A program made the translations under genes and the position numbers. From Kluyvera georgiana ATCC 51603 (lineage in GTDB: Bacteria > Pseudomonadota > Gammaproteobacteria > Enterobacterales > Enterobacteriaceae): a DNA stretch of 64,000 bases. Numbering within the stretch: position 1 is the stretch's first letter; the number at the start of each line of letters is the position of its first letter. The notes beneath the pieces are model-generated. The model made no database searches. It was not told the DNA's origin and was given only the letters and a program-made list of their open reading frames with translations. The stretch spans positions 1-64,000 of the forward strand of contig NZ_LXEU01000067.1 in assembly GCF_001654985.1 (NCBI RefSeq), in the 5' to 3' direction. This document shows, piece after piece, positions 51,572-61,837 of this stretch.

Positions 51572-52063
51572 TCAGGAAATGAAGCTAACGCCTTGTTTAA
51601 GAACGAAATCACAGGCTTTTGCTTTGACTTTTTTACCCAGTTCGGTGTTGCCCAGACTGTCGAGGTCGAGCTTCTGGCCGTCTTTGGCGTTCAGCAGGCC
51701 TTCAAGTCCTTCCATGTAGCCGGTATCTTTTTTCTGTTCAGCCGCCGTGTTGAGACCCAGTTTATCCAGCACCTGGCTTTTCACGTTATCCACGTTGGCC
51801 ACGGAGGCCAGTTTCTCTTTCGCGCAATACCCCATGATCCCGGCGGCATTGTTCATGCTGCTGGAGCTTAACGACTGGCTGCCACCGTTAAGCAGACTGG
51901 TCAGCGAAGAGAGGGAAGATCCGCCGCTCTGTGACGAGCTGCTGCTGCCAGCGAGCGAGCTGGCTGCGCTACTCAGGTCATTCAACGATACGGCGCCCGC
52001 AGCGGTAGAAATAAACGCGCTGGCAATAATTACGCGGCAAAGCATCGATTTTACAGATTTCAT
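51572..52063 (-). CDS. yjjA: YjjA, DUF2501 periplasmic protein
   Basis: A 163-residue protein with a signal peptide (about residues 1-22) and a Ser-rich stretch (SSAASSLAGSSSSSQSGGS). The conserved DUF2501 part includes NNAAGIMGYCAKEKLASVAN, VLDKLGLNTAAE and KKVKAKACDFVLKQG, with two cysteines likely to be disulfide-bonded. It is orthologous to E. coli YjjA; function unknown. It lies between opgB and dnaC, transcribed in the same direction. Confidence 0.92.
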   Translation of the reverse strand: MKSVKSMLCRVIIASAFISTAAGAVSLNDLSSAASSLAGSSSSSQSGGSSLSSLTSLLNGGSQSLSSSSMNNAAGIMGYCAKEKLASVANVDNVKSQVLDKLGLNTAAEQKKDTGYMEGLEGLLNAKDGQKLDLDSLGNTELGKKVKAKACDFVLKQGVSFIS

Positions 52064-52132
52064 GGGGTTTACTCGTGTGTGCAGTTATCAATGGACGTAA
52101 TAAGTATACGCCTGTCATTCATAGGATGTATC

Positions 52133-52870
52133 TTAATACTCTTTCCCTGTTACCCGACTGCGGTAACTTTCCCAATTGAAGATCACCCACAGGCTGTTAC
52201 CGAGGCGCATGCGGTCCATGACCCGCTCGCCCAGAAGTTTATTCATTTCGTCGAGATTGCTGTTGGTCAGCATGCCGGTCGGGCGCTTGGATGAGGAACG
52301 ACGGTCAACGATCTGGTTGATGATCACCTTTTCATAGCGTGATTCGGTCTGCATGCCGATCTCATCGATCACCAGCAGGTCGACGTTGCTCAAATCGCTT
52401 AGCAGCTGTTCTTCGCTGGTTTCGCGGTTACTAAAGGTTTCTTTCATCGCCGACATAATGTCGGCAACGGTGATAATCAGCACCGATTTACCGCGCAATA
52501 GCAGCTCATTGCAGATGGCCGCGGCGAGGTGGTTTTTGCCGGTACCCGGCTTGCCGGAAAAAATAAAGCTCGCGATATTGCCGTCGAACTCATCAACGTA
52601 CTGCCGCGCTTTTGCCAGCGCGTTCATCTGACCTTCGTTTTCAACGCGGTAGTTATCGAACGAACAGTTTTGATGCAGTGGGCGAATGCCGGAGCGGTTA
52701 AAGGTGCGCTGCATTTTCATCGCTCGGTTTTCACGCGCCAGCGCCGCCGCGCGGATCTCGCCCTGTTCTTTCTGCCAGGCCAGCAGCTCTTCGCCGGTTT
52801 TAAAGGCCGGTTCAATATGCGCCGGCATCATCTTTTGCAGGCGCTTCATCAATTCGCCAACGTCTTTCAT
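52133..52870 (-). CDS. dnaC: DnaC, helicase loader
   Basis: A 245-residue AAA+ ATPase, near-identical in layout to E. coli DnaC. The N-terminal DnaB-binding region (VGELMKRLQKMMPAHIEP) is followed by Walker A SGKPGTGKNHLA (about residue 107), Walker B LLVIDEIG (about 166) and the sensor/arginine-finger region VMDRMRLG. It loads DnaB helicase at origins and in PriA-dependent restart. The start is MKDVGELM; two extra residues in the open frame are in the dnaT overlap. It starts 2 nt after the dnaT stop. Confidence 0.97.
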   Translation of the reverse strand: MKDVGELMKRLQKMMPAHIEPAFKTGEELLAWQKEQGEIRAAALARENRAMKMQRTFNRSGIRPLHQNCSFDNYRVENEGQMNALAKARQYVDEFDGNIASFIFSGKPGTGKNHLAAAICNELLLRGKSVLIITVADIMSAMKETFSNRETSEEQLLSDLSNVDLLVIDEIGMQTESRYEKVIINQIVDRRSSSKRPTGMLTNSNLDEMNKLLGERVMDRMRLGNSLWVIFNWESYRSRVTGKEY

Positions 52871-52872
52871 GC

Positions 52873-53412
52873 TCAACCTCTGAAACCCGGTGGAATCTGA
52901 CGATCAGGTTCGCTGACCGCGTTAACATCACGGCGCATCTGGCCGTTATTGTTCGCCCGGCCCATCTGTATGCTGCGCGCTAATTTTTGCTGCCACTGCA
53001 CGTGGTGGAAAACTTTGCCTTCCGCCTGCCAGTAGGCGACGAACGAGGCCAGCTCTTCTGGCGTAACCGGCTCGCTTAAGGCGATGCCCCACAGCGCGGA
53101 AAGGCGCAGAAACTCAGCGTCAGGCTGCCATCCTGCGTACATGGCGAATTTACCCATTGGTACGGAGACCGGTGCCGCCGTGGGTTCTTCAAAGAACTGG
53201 GCGTCCAGCGTCACGTCGCTGCCCGGACGGGCAAGCTTTTCTTCCAGCGCCAGCAACTGCGCCAATCGCTCCGGCGTGACGGCATAGAATGCCGGCGCAT
53301 TATTGGCAAACACGGCGACCGCGCCACCCTGGGTTTGCGCAAGAATGGCCGCGGGATCGGCAACGAAAGCGTCAATACCAATCACGTTAGGCGTTAAAAT
53401 ACGAGAAGACAT
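52873..53412 (-). CDS. dnaT: DnaT, primosomal protein
   Basis: A 179-residue protein of the same length as E. coli DnaT, beginning [20 protein letters not shown] and with the conserved [18 protein letters not shown] (about residues 94-111) and [18 protein letters not shown]. It acts in replication restart with PriA and PriB by helping to hand DnaB-DnaC to forks. It is the first gene of dnaT-dnaC. Confidence 0.96.
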   Translation of the reverse strand: MSSRILTPNVIGIDAFVADPAAILAQTQGGAVAVFANNAPAFYAVTPERLAQLLALEEKLARPGSDVTLDAQFFEEPTAAPVSVPMGKFAMYAGWQPDAEFLRLSALWGIALSEPVTPEELASFVAYWQAEGKVFHHVQWQQKLARSIQMGRANNNGQMRRDVNAVSEPDRQIPPGFRG

Positions 53413-53527
53413 AACACACTATCTCAATACTGGAAAATACGGGAAGGGTGCGGGAAATCCGCACGAATACTGCACATAGTAGCACAAGCCGGGGGAAGGG
53501 CGGCACTCTCCCGTGCCGCCCTCAGGA

Positions 53528-54001
53528 TCACACCCGTGGGCGCTTACGGTACAGCCACAGCCCTGGAATCGACAGGCCGATGGAGAGCGCACCGACGATA
53601 GACGAGGCCTTCAGGAAGTTACTCAGCAGGGTGATCATCATCTCTTCGGAATAGCCGAAATGACTGATTTTTACCGCAGAGATCATGGCCGTGTAGGCTG
53701 AAATACCGGGGAACATCGGGATCACGGCGGCTACGGTGAAAATTTTCGGATGCGCCAGATACCAGCGCGACCACTGGATACCGATACTGCCCACCAGCAG
53801 TGCTGCCAGGAAGGTGGCCCATTCGATGTTGAAGCCAGCGGTCATCATGACGAAGCGTGAGGCGTGGCCGATAGCACCCAGTAGCGCGCACCATGGCAAC
53901 GCGCGGTGCGGAACGTTAAACACCATCGCAAAGCCGACGGCGGGAATAGCCGATAGCACGATATCCTGAGCCAGCAGCAGGACAAAATTCATTACACCCA
54001 T
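53528..54001 (-). CDS. yjjB: YjjB, ThrE-like exporter small subunit
   Basis: A 157-residue membrane protein, same length as E. coli YjjB, with about four to five helices. [20 protein letters not shown] (about residues 98-117) is the strongly conserved motif. With YjjP it forms a split ThrE-type exporter, reported in E. coli to export succinate. It overlaps the yjjP stop by 10 nt. The Met four codons into the open frame is used as the start. Confidence 0.93.
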   Translation of the reverse strand: MGVMNFVLLLAQDIVLSAIPAVGFAMVFNVPHRALPWCALLGAIGHASRFVMMTAGFNIEWATFLAALLVGSIGIQWSRWYLAHPKIFTVAAVIPMFPGISAYTAMISAVKISHFGYSEEMMITLLSNFLKASSIVGALSIGLSIPGLWLYRKRPRV

Positions 54002-54768
54002 CCGCGCAGCCCCCATAAGGTCATCGCCATGACCACACCGACGCAGGTGGCCAACGTTAATAGACTGGCAATCGCCCAGCGCGCCAGCCCGGTGTTGATA
54101 TGCCCTTTGAACATGTCAGCCACCGAGTTAATAAGAGGGAACCCCGGCACCAGAAGCAGTACGCTGGCCGCCATGGCGACAGTCGAGGTCTGATGAAAGG
54201 CAGGAAGCTGCAACATCAGACCGGAGACCGTCGTCGCCACGAAGGCCGTCAGGCCGAAGTTAATCTGCGGATGCATTGAGCGATGCGTTAGCATCTGGCG
54301 AATATACATGGCGATAGTACTGGCACAGAAGGTGACCAGCGCGCCGTCCCAGCCGCCGTTGTTCAGTTTACAAAAGCAGGCGCACGATAGCCCTACCATG
54401 AGCACGACCAGCCAGCGCGGGTAGCGTAGCGGTCTTATCTGCGCAAAACGTTTACCGACATCTTTATAGTCCAGCAGCTTGTGCTCGGCCATGATGACGA
54501 TGTGCTGCACTTCGGTGACCACGTGCATGTTGATCCCACGATCGCTGTTTTTACGCGTTGACGTCAGGCAGAGGCCGTCCTTGATGGTGGTCAGCACGAT
54601 GGCGTTTGATGAGATGGCGCTTTCGACGCTGTCCATCCCCAGCGCAAGCCCCAGACGCGTGGACAATTCCTCCACCAGAGCGCTCTCCGCCCCATGTTGC
54701 AATAAAAAAAGCCCGCACTGAATACATAGCCGCGTAACGATGCGTTGTTCTGACTGATCGACTTCCAT
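53992..54768 (-). CDS. yjjP: YjjP, ThrE-like exporter large subunit
   Basis: A 258-residue protein. A cytoplasmic N-terminal domain ([36 protein letters not shown]) is followed by five helices from about residue 115, including the pore-type segment [20 protein letters not shown] (about 213-232). It pairs with YjjB. The start is the ATG after CCAGGGTTCTT; 27 extra residues in the open frame have no counterpart in E. coli YjjP. Confidence 0.94.
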   Translation of the reverse strand: MEVDQSEQRIVTRLCIQCGLFLLQHGAESALVEELSTRLGLALGMDSVESAISSNAIVLTTIKDGLCLTSTRKNSDRGINMHVVTEVQHIVIMAEHKLLDYKDVGKRFAQIRPLRYPRWLVVLMVGLSCACFCKLNNGGWDGALVTFCASTIAMYIRQMLTHRSMHPQINFGLTAFVATTVSGLMLQLPAFHQTSTVAMAASVLLLVPGFPLINSVADMFKGHINTGLARWAIASLLTLATCVGVVMAMTLWGLRGWV

Positions 54769-55038
54769 AAGAACCCTGGTACCCAAAACGCCTGTGTAAT
54801 GACCTACTTGTACCCGAAGAATTGGTCTGTACTCTCCGCGCCGGATCAAACAATGTGCAAAAATTCAGCGTTCGTCACTGAAGGGCGAAGAGTTGATATC
54901 GCCCACACTTTTGCAAAACTGTTCGAAAGTGCAAATTTTGAACGGATTCTGGCCTTCTTTTTCGTTACTGACTTATCAAAAATGCATTCTGAAACTTTAT
55001 TTATACACAAAATAAACAAATAATTAACCAGAATGTGA

Positions 55039-56232
<1,194 letters not shown>

Positions 56233-56235
56233 CGC

Positions 56236-57112
56236 ATGAAACGTGCGGGCGTGGCGACACCGCAGTCGGATATTGTGCCGGTCTTTAAGCTCTATGGTGA
56301 GCATAGGGGCTGGCCCACGCCCGATCTGTTGCACTGTGAGTCGATACTCCAGCGCAGCAGCCTCTATGAGTGGCACATCCGCGTGCATCAGCATGCGGAA
56401 ATGGTGCAGTTGCTGTATTTGCACAAGGGACAGGCGGAAATTGAAGTGGAAGGCGAGCGGCACGTGGTTAACGAGCCCAGCATTCAGGTCGTGCCATCGC
56501 TGTGCGTACATGGTTTTCGTTTTTCGCCCGGAACCCAGGGCTATGTGCTGTCGCTAGCGCTTCCGCTGTTGAGCAAGCTGGAGGCGCAGTTTGGTGGTCA
56601 GCTGGATGTGCTCAGCCAACCAAGGTGTATACCGGTTAAGCGTTCAAGCCGTCATATTCGGTCGATGTTCGCGACGCTGCTGGAAGAGTATAAGCACGAG
56701 AATGATGCTCTATTCGCTGTTGGGCGCGTTATTGGTTTGGCTCAATCGGCAGGGGGCGCCATCGAAGACGATTGAAGACAAAAGCGAGCGAAAACGCGGC
56801 GTGCTACGGCGGTTTGCGCGGCTGATTGAGAGCCACTACCGTGAACATTTGTCGCTGGCGGAATACGCGCAGCGACTCGGGGTATCGACGACCCATCTGA
56901 ACTGCCTGTGCCGTGAATTCCATGGCACCAGTGCGCTAAACGTGCTGCACCAGCGGTTGCTGCTGGAGGCCAAAAGGAGCCTGCAGTACACCAGTATGAC
57001 CATTACCCAGGTATCTGATTATCTGGGGTTTAGCGATGTAACCTATTTTTCCCGTTTTTTCAGAAAACGGGGGGGCATGACGCCGAAAGAATTCAAAATG
57101 AAAATGGAATAA
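56236..57112 (+). pseudogene. pobR: AraC-family regulator of pobA (PobR-like), frameshifted
   Basis: The cupin-type sensor half is read in one frame from ATG 56236 (IRVHQHAEMVQLLYLHKGQA, then VNEPSIQVVPSLCVHGF). The HTH half is read in the next frame (LSLAEYAQRLGVSTTHLNCLC; ITQVSDYLGFSDVTYFSRFF). The first frame stops at 56773-56775. The natural join is around 56715-56730, where ALFAVG passes into GALLVWLNRQGAP. A net one-base loss or two-base gain is needed. Read intact, the protein would be about 290 residues. It could be a true mutation or a sequence error. It immediately follows pobA. Confidence 0.85.
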
Positions 57113-57393
57113 CGAGGAGAAAATACAGAGCGCAAATTTTAATTTCTCTTATGACTTAATTAATATTTTCTAAGTTAGTGCTTTCCTGACGGCATGCCAT
57201 ACTACCTTCGTCAATCCCACCAGTACATCCATGTAGCAAAATATTTATTGGTTCGGTGACGACGACATAATCATAATGTTATCGCGGTAAAGGGAATAGA
57301 AACGGATGGATTCATTTTCCTGTTAATACTTCGCATAAGTATTAAGTGGTTTTATATTCAGGAAATGAATCTTCGAATGGATACGGAGGTTTT

Positions 57394-58119
57394 ATGTCGC
57401 CAGAATACTGCAAATTCGCGGTGATTATCAGCAAAATACCGGTAATGCAGTCTGGGCTCAGCGCGATAATGGGAATGTATTTCCCGGACTACGAGCTCAA
57501 TTTTTGCCAGTCTCTGGAAGAGTTAACGTTACTTCAGTTACGACGCACAGACGTCGTTATTGTCGATTTCTCTGGGGAAGTCAGACATCCGCGTGCGTTG
57601 TGTGAACAGTATTATACGCTGCTGTCCCAGTATCGGGATATTCACTGGATTTTCATGATTAGCCGACAATACTATTCGCTGGCCGTTGAGTTTTTAATGC
57701 GCCCGGAAAGCACTTTACTTTCAGATTCCGATCCCATCGAGCGTGTCATCGATGCCGTCCGGCAGGGAGGCGTCAGTACGGAAAAAATTAGCCAGACGTT
57801 GCTTTCTCTGCAAACCAATGAGGATGTCGATGGCGACAATGAGCGATTAATTATGCTGACGCTGTCAGAACGTAAGGTACTGCGACTGCTGGCGAAAGGC
57901 TGGGGAATTAACCAAATTGCCGCCTTGCTGAAGAAAAGTAACAAGACGATCAGCGCGCAAAAAAATAGCGCTATGCGTCGACTTTCTTTGCGCAGCAATG
58001 CGGAGATGTATGCCTGGATTAACAGCAGCCAAGGGATGAAGGAACTGAATCTCTACTCAGCTTATGGAGAGCAAGCGGAATGGAAAAGCACAGCAGGAAG
58101 CAGTGCATCGCTATCATAG
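57394..58119 (+). CDS. yjjQ: YjjQ, LuxR-type transcriptional regulator
   Basis: A 241-residue protein with a receiver-like N-terminal domain lacking a clear phosphorylation site, and a C-terminal LuxR-type HTH ([20 protein letters not shown], then [20 protein letters not shown], about residues 150-200). In E. coli YjjQ represses motility and capsule-related genes and is held silent by H-NS. The start is the ATG after GGAGGTTTT; 16 extra residues in the open frame are unsupported. Its 3' end overlaps bglJ by 40 nt, as in E. coli. Confidence 0.93.
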   Translation: MSPEYCKFAVIISKIPVMQSGLSAIMGMYFPDYELNFCQSLEELTLLQLRRTDVVIVDFSGEVRHPRALCEQYYTLLSQYRDIHWIFMISRQYYSLAVEFLMRPESTLLSDSDPIERVIDAVRQGGVSTEKISQTLLSLQTNEDVDGDNERLIMLTLSERKVLRLLAKGWGINQIAALLKKSNKTISAQKNSAMRRLSLRSNAEMYAWINSSQGMKELNLYSAYGEQAEWKSTAGSSASLS

Positions 58120-58763
58120 AACATTGTATGATGACGGAAGTGGGGTTACGTCATCTGTTAATGCATGCCCACTCCCGGAATTCTACTTTTCATTTTTATC
58201 GCACTATTCGCGAATTTAAGCTGGCGCTCCGTCAGACCTCTTTTGATGTATTGATCTGTTGCCTGCCCGGAATGAGGGAGCCGCGTATTGAGTGCCTGTT
58301 TACGATGGAGACCTTAGCGCGTCATGACGCCGGGATCGTGCGTATTATTCTGGCGAACGATAGCGCTGAGGCTGACCTTATTAAGCATCTCTCGCCAACG
58401 TATCTTCACGGCGTACTGAGTAAATCCAGCCCGTTATCGGAACTTCAGCAAAGTTTGCTGGAACTTCTGCGAGAGGCGGCGCTCGGTCATGAATGCGCCG
58501 ATGCCTCCTTACTGCATCATGAAAGTCGCTGTCTGAGCCCGACCGAGAATATGATTCTACGCTATATGACCTACGGTTATTCACTGATGGAAATTGCGCA
58601 GCGACTGGATAGGAACATCAAAACTATCCGCGCACATAAATTCAATGCCATGACAAAGCTCGGTGTGAATTCAGATGTCGGCCTGCTGAGTGCCGCAGAT
58701 TTATTGGTTTCTCTGCCCGATCGGAACACCGCATACGGGCAGAGGCCGCTGTGTTCTGCTTAA
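58080..58763 (+). CDS. bglJ: BglJ, LuxR-type partner of RcsB
   Basis: A 227-residue protein with a degenerate receiver-type domain (residues 1-135) and a LuxR HTH ([20 protein letters not shown], then [20 protein letters not shown], about residues 150-190). In E. coli it forms a heterodimer with RcsB and switches on bgl, leuO and other H-NS-silenced genes. It is translationally coupled to yjjQ by the 40-nt overlap. Its stop overlaps the convergent YbaK-type gene by 4 nt, so transcripts face each other there. Confidence 0.92.
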   Translation: MEKHSRKQCIAIIEHCMMTEVGLRHLLMHAHSRNSTFHFYRTIREFKLALRQTSFDVLICCLPGMREPRIECLFTMETLARHDAGIVRIILANDSAEADLIKHLSPTYLHGVLSKSSPLSELQQSLLELLREAALGHECADASLLHHESRCLSPTENMILRYMTYGYSLMEIAQRLDRNIKTIRAHKFNAMTKLGVNSDVGLLSAADLLVSLPDRNTAYGQRPLCSA

Positions 58764-59230
58764 CTGGAAGATGGCTGGCAGACATCAACCCACGTTGCGG
58801 AGGTCAGGCTGGCCATTCTCTGTGGAGAGATGCGTACCGCGCTATGAATGGCGCCCGCAGCAGGGAGAACTTCGTCATAGGCCTGCAGTGAGACATCGCA
58901 ATAGACGTCCAGCGGGTTTTCCAGGCCAAACGGACATACGCCGCCGACGGGGTGTCCGGTCAGCATGACCACTTCGTCACTGCTGAGCATGCGGGCTTTC
59001 GCACCGAATGTGTCTTTCAGCTTTTTGTTATCCAGACGGGCATCGCCTTTAGCGACCACCAGAATCACACGGTCCTTGATCTTCAACGACAGCGTTTTGG
59101 CAATCTGTCCAGGCTCAACCTGATGGGCGGCGGCTGCCAGCGCGACGGTCGCAGTGCTTTGCTCAAGCTCGATAATATTGATGTCGGGCGCGTGCTCGGC
59201 AAAGAATTCTCGTACAGACTGTAGGCTCAT
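58760..59230 (-). CDS. YbaK/EbsC-family aminoacyl-tRNA deacylase-like protein
   Basis: A 156-residue protein of the YbaK/ProX editing-domain family. Blocks are QVEPGQIAKTLSLKIKDRVIL (about residues 36-56), ARLDNKKLKDTFGAKARMLSSDEV and GHPVGGVCPFGL (about 91-102), the last forming the active-site glycine loop. Relatives cut mischarged aminoacyl-tRNA such as Cys-tRNAPro or Ala-tRNAPro. Two adjacent ATGs follow GGAGAGC; the second is used (59230). It is not in E. coli at this locus. Its target tRNA cannot be predicted. Confidence 0.82.
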   Translation of the reverse strand: MSLQSVREFFAEHAPDINIIELEQSTATVALAAAAHQVEPGQIAKTLSLKIKDRVILVVAKGDARLDNKKLKDTFGAKARMLSSDEVVMLTGHPVGGVCPFGLENPLDVYCDVSLQAYDEVLPAAGAIHSAVRISPQRMASLTSATWVDVCQPSSS

Positions 59231-59344
59231 CATGCTCTCCTGATTTTTCGGCGAGTCACTCTGTCATAAAGCTACCTTGGTTGTAAATATTGCGACGAAG
59301 TTGTGCAAAAATTGTTTGATTTCTGGATCTCCTTCACATTCGCT

Positions 59345-59369
59345 GCAACCGGTTACAGTAACCGGTTGC
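59345..59369. promoter_or_regulatory. Palindromic operator, two AACCGGTT cores (LacI-family type)
   Basis: GCAACCGGTTA-CAG-TAACCGGTTGC is a perfect inverted repeat, and each half contains the LacI/GalR-type core AACCGGTT within TGnAACCGGTTnCA. It lies 66-90 bp before a small ORF and about 200 bp before the PTS EIIC gene. An AscG- or CelR-like repressor of beta-glucoside genes is the likely binder. No such repressor gene is in the window. Confidence 0.75.
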
Positions 59370-59434
59370 GGTTCGCATTCAGTCGATTGATACTGCGAGG
59401 GTAACTTCCTTTGTATCCATAATAAGAGCCATAT

Positions 59435-59578
59435 ATGAACTGTATCCCTATGAACAATATGTCAGGTCGCGTTGCTGCAACCGCAGAGCGTTCACAGTTT
59501 GCCCAGTCGTATGTCGGCAAAATCGTTGTTGCTGTGCTTACGTCTAAAGCCTGTCAGGAGGGCTGCTATGTCTGCTAA
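59435..59578 (+). CDS. Possible 47-residue leader protein overlapping the EIIC gene
   Basis: ATG to TAA encodes MNCIPMNNMSGRVAATAERS and a further 27 residues, ending in a Cys-containing CQEGCYVC. The stop overlaps the EIIC start by 11 nt, which would allow translational coupling. Only a weak AAGAG lies upstream. No relative is recognised. It might be a true small protein, a leader, or a chance frame. Confidence 0.35.
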   Translation: MNCIPMNNMSGRVAATAERSQFAQSYVGKIVVAVLTSKACQEGCYVC

Positions 59579-60911
59579 TCACGCTGCATTTAATTTGATA
59601 TTTCGCTTTGTAGAAAACTACGTTAGTCCAGTTGCTGGGCGTATTTCATCTCAGCGCCACGTCATGGCTATCCGTGACGGTTTTATCTCTGCTATGCCTT
59701 TCATGATTGTGGGGTCGTTCTTGCTGGTATTTGCATACCCGCCGTTCTCGCCGGATACCACCTGGGGCTTTGCTCGCGCGTGGTTGGACCTGGCAAAACA
59801 GTTTGAAGGCCGCATTCTGACGCCGTTTGATATGACGATGGGCATCATGTCTATCTATATCTGCGCCGCTATCTCCTATAACTTAGGTAAACATTACGAA
59901 AAGACCAACCAGCTCGATCCTTTCATGTGTTCGATGCTGTCAATTATGGCGTTCCTGCTGGTTGCCGCACCGAAAACTAACGGCACTCTGCCGGTGGATA
60001 GCCTCGGGGGGACAGGGATCTTCACCGCCATTCTCGTCGCTGTTTACTGCGTAGAGATGATGCGTTTTCTGAAAATCCGCAACATCGGGATCCGTTTGCC
60101 GGATCAGGTGCCGCCGATGATCAAAAACTCTTTCGATCTGCTGATACCGGTTCTGGTGGTCGTGCTGACGCTCTATCCGCTGAGTCTGTTTATTCAGAGC
60201 CAGTTCGATATGCTGATCCCTCAGGCTATCATGTCGGTGTTCAAACCGTTGGTTTCCGCGGCTGACTCCTTACCGGCTATTCTGCTGGCGGTGCTGATTG
60301 GCCACCTGCTGTGGTTCGCAGGGATTCACGGTGCGGCGATTGTATCCGGTATGCTGCAGATGTTCTGGCTGACCAACCTTGGTCTGAACCAGACCGCGTT
60401 GGCGCAGGGCGCACCGCTGCCGCACATCTTTATGGAAGCATTCTGGACCTTCTTCGTCGTGATTGGCGGTTCCGGTGCTACCATGGGCCTGGTATTCTGC
60501 TATCTGCGTAGCCGCTTGGCCCACCTGCGTTCTATTGGCCGTCTGAGCGTGGTGCCAAGCCTGTTCAACATCAACGAACCGGTGATTTTCGGTACGCCTA
60601 TCGTCATGAACCCGGTGTTCTTTATTCCGTTCCTGCTGGCACCGATGGTTAACGCCATTCTGGCCTGGGCGGCAATGAAGCTGGATCTGATTGGCCGTGT
60701 CATCTCTGTTGTTCCATGGACCGCGCCGGCACCTATCGGTGGAGCGTGGGCGTTAGGCTGGGATTTCCGTGCGGCGATTCTGGTCGTGTTGCTGGCCTGC
60801 GTTTCGGCAATCATCTACTATCCGTTCTTCAAAGTGTATGAAAAACAGTTGCTTGCACAGGAAGAGGAAGAAGCACAGCGTGCGGTGGAAGAGAGCCAGC
60901 AGGTTGCGTAA
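59568..60911 (+). CDS. PTS EIIC component, cellobiose/chitobiose (Lac) family
   Basis: A 447-residue membrane protein with about ten helices. Family blocks are SQRHVMAIRDGFISAMPFMIVGS (about residues 28-50), GIHGAAIVSGMLQMFWLTNL (about 253-272), GGSGATMGLVFCYLRS and FNINEPVIFGTPIVMNP (about 342-358), the sugar-binding region with the conserved NEP. It imports and channels phosphorylation of a beta-glucoside or diacetylchitobiose. No EIIA or EIIB gene lies nearby. The ATG at 59568 follows CAGGAGGGCTGCT; the longer frame is not supported. It is inserted between bglJ and fhuF relative to E. coli. Confidence 0.9.
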   Translation: MSANHAAFNLIFRFVENYVSPVAGRISSQRHVMAIRDGFISAMPFMIVGSFLLVFAYPPFSPDTTWGFARAWLDLAKQFEGRILTPFDMTMGIMSIYICAAISYNLGKHYEKTNQLDPFMCSMLSIMAFLLVAAPKTNGTLPVDSLGGTGIFTAILVAVYCVEMMRFLKIRNIGIRLPDQVPPMIKNSFDLLIPVLVVVLTLYPLSLFIQSQFDMLIPQAIMSVFKPLVSAADSLPAILLAVLIGHLLWFAGIHGAAIVSGMLQMFWLTNLGLNQTALAQGAPLPHIFMEAFWTFFVVIGGSGATMGLVFCYLRSRLAHLRSIGRLSVVPSLFNINEPVIFGTPIVMNPVFFIPFLLAPMVNAILAWAAMKLDLIGRVISVVPWTAPAPIGGAWALGWDFRAAILVVLLACVSAIIYYPFFKVYEKQLLAQEEEEAQRAVEESQQVA

Positions 60912-60923
60912 TGGGTAGGAAAT

Positions 60924-60953
60924 CGACGGGGCGTTTGCCCCGTCGGTTATTTT
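60924..60953 (+). terminator. Terminator after the EIIC gene
   Basis: CGACGGGGC-GTTT-GCCCCGTCG followed by GTTATTTT, 13 nt past the EIIC stop. The T run overlaps the fhuF stop on the other strand. Confidence 0.85.
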
Positions 60954-61735
60954 AGGGTGCAGTCACCACACTGCTGAACATCGGGCAGACGATAGCGCTG
61001 ACAGCAGGTTCGGCGCACCAAACGGCCATCTCTCACCACAACGGTACGCCACAGCGGGTTATCCTGGCCATCGGCCAGCGTCTTGCTAAAGAAGTAGCGC
61101 TGCCGTATCTGGTTCACCGACTCTTCGCCCAGCAGTGCAATCATCTCGCCGAGATACCAGTTAATTAAATAACCGGTGTTGCTCCAGATAAGTTTAGCGT
61201 TAATGTCACCCGTGGCTTCAAGGGCCTCAATGACGGGCATAATGCCTTGCGTCACTAAGTTATCCATACGTTCGACGAGTGGTTTCTGAGTCGTGCGTAG
61301 ATCGTGGCGTACATCGACCCAGAAGCACGCAGCACGTCCGGTTTCATGGAACTCGACGTGGAAGTGCTCGGGTGAGACGGCGATGGCAGATTCTTCGGTC
61401 AGCAGCGCCAGCATCAGTGGCGGTACCATCAGGCCGATATACCATTGTGCCCACAGCGATATCAGCGGTTTGTTTTCGCGCGGCTGTGTCGGTTGGTTAC
61501 GGTAGATATGATCGGAATAGATCGCGAGCAGTGAGCTCAGTTCTGTCGGCTTTGCCCATTCGGCCAGCGCTTTCGCATTGTCAGGGGGCGTTTCATTTAG
61601 GCGAAACATCTCCAGCATGTGCGGACGATGCTCGGCGATTTTTGCGCGTACCGATTCGGCGAGCACATTTCCCGTAGCGGGAAGCGACGTACGCCAGATA
61701 AGGTCATCAGCAATCGGTGCGGAGCGATAGGCCAT
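60947..61735 (-). CDS. fhuF: FhuF, ferric-siderophore reductase
   Basis: A 262-residue [2Fe-2S] protein, the length of E. coli FhuF. It releases iron from ferrioxamine-type and related siderophores in the cytoplasm. The cluster is bound by cysteines in the C-terminal segment (RRTCCQRYRLPDVQQCGDCTLK, in the order Cys-Cys, then QQCGDC). The start is MAYRSAPIADDLIWR; a longer frame adds 23 residues with no ribosome site. A Fur box lies 27 bp upstream. Confidence 0.95.
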   Translation of the reverse strand: MAYRSAPIADDLIWRTSLPATGNVLAESVRAKIAEHRPHMLEMFRLNETPPDNAKALAEWAKPTELSSLLAIYSDHIYRNQPTQPRENKPLISLWAQWYIGLMVPPLMLALLTEESAIAVSPEHFHVEFHETGRAACFWVDVRHDLRTTQKPLVERMDNLVTQGIMPVIEALEATGDINAKLIWSNTGYLINWYLGEMIALLGEESVNQIRQRYFFSKTLADGQDNPLWRTVVVRDGRLVRRTCCQRYRLPDVQQCGDCTLK

Positions 61736-61761
61736 AGAATTAGCTAGATACAAAACTAAAT

Positions 61762-61780
61762 GATAATGATTAGCAATCCT
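61762..61780 (-). promoter_or_regulatory. Fur box of fhuF
   Basis: Plus-strand GATAATGATTAGCAATCCT matches the left half and centre of the Fur consensus GATAATGATAATCATTATC, 27 bp before the fhuF start. E. coli fhuF is Fur-repressed. Confidence 0.78.
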
Positions 61781-61837
61781 AGCTATAGATAAAAACAAGC
61801 GCAAGCGGTTTATCGCTCGCGCTTGTTTTTTGTGAAC

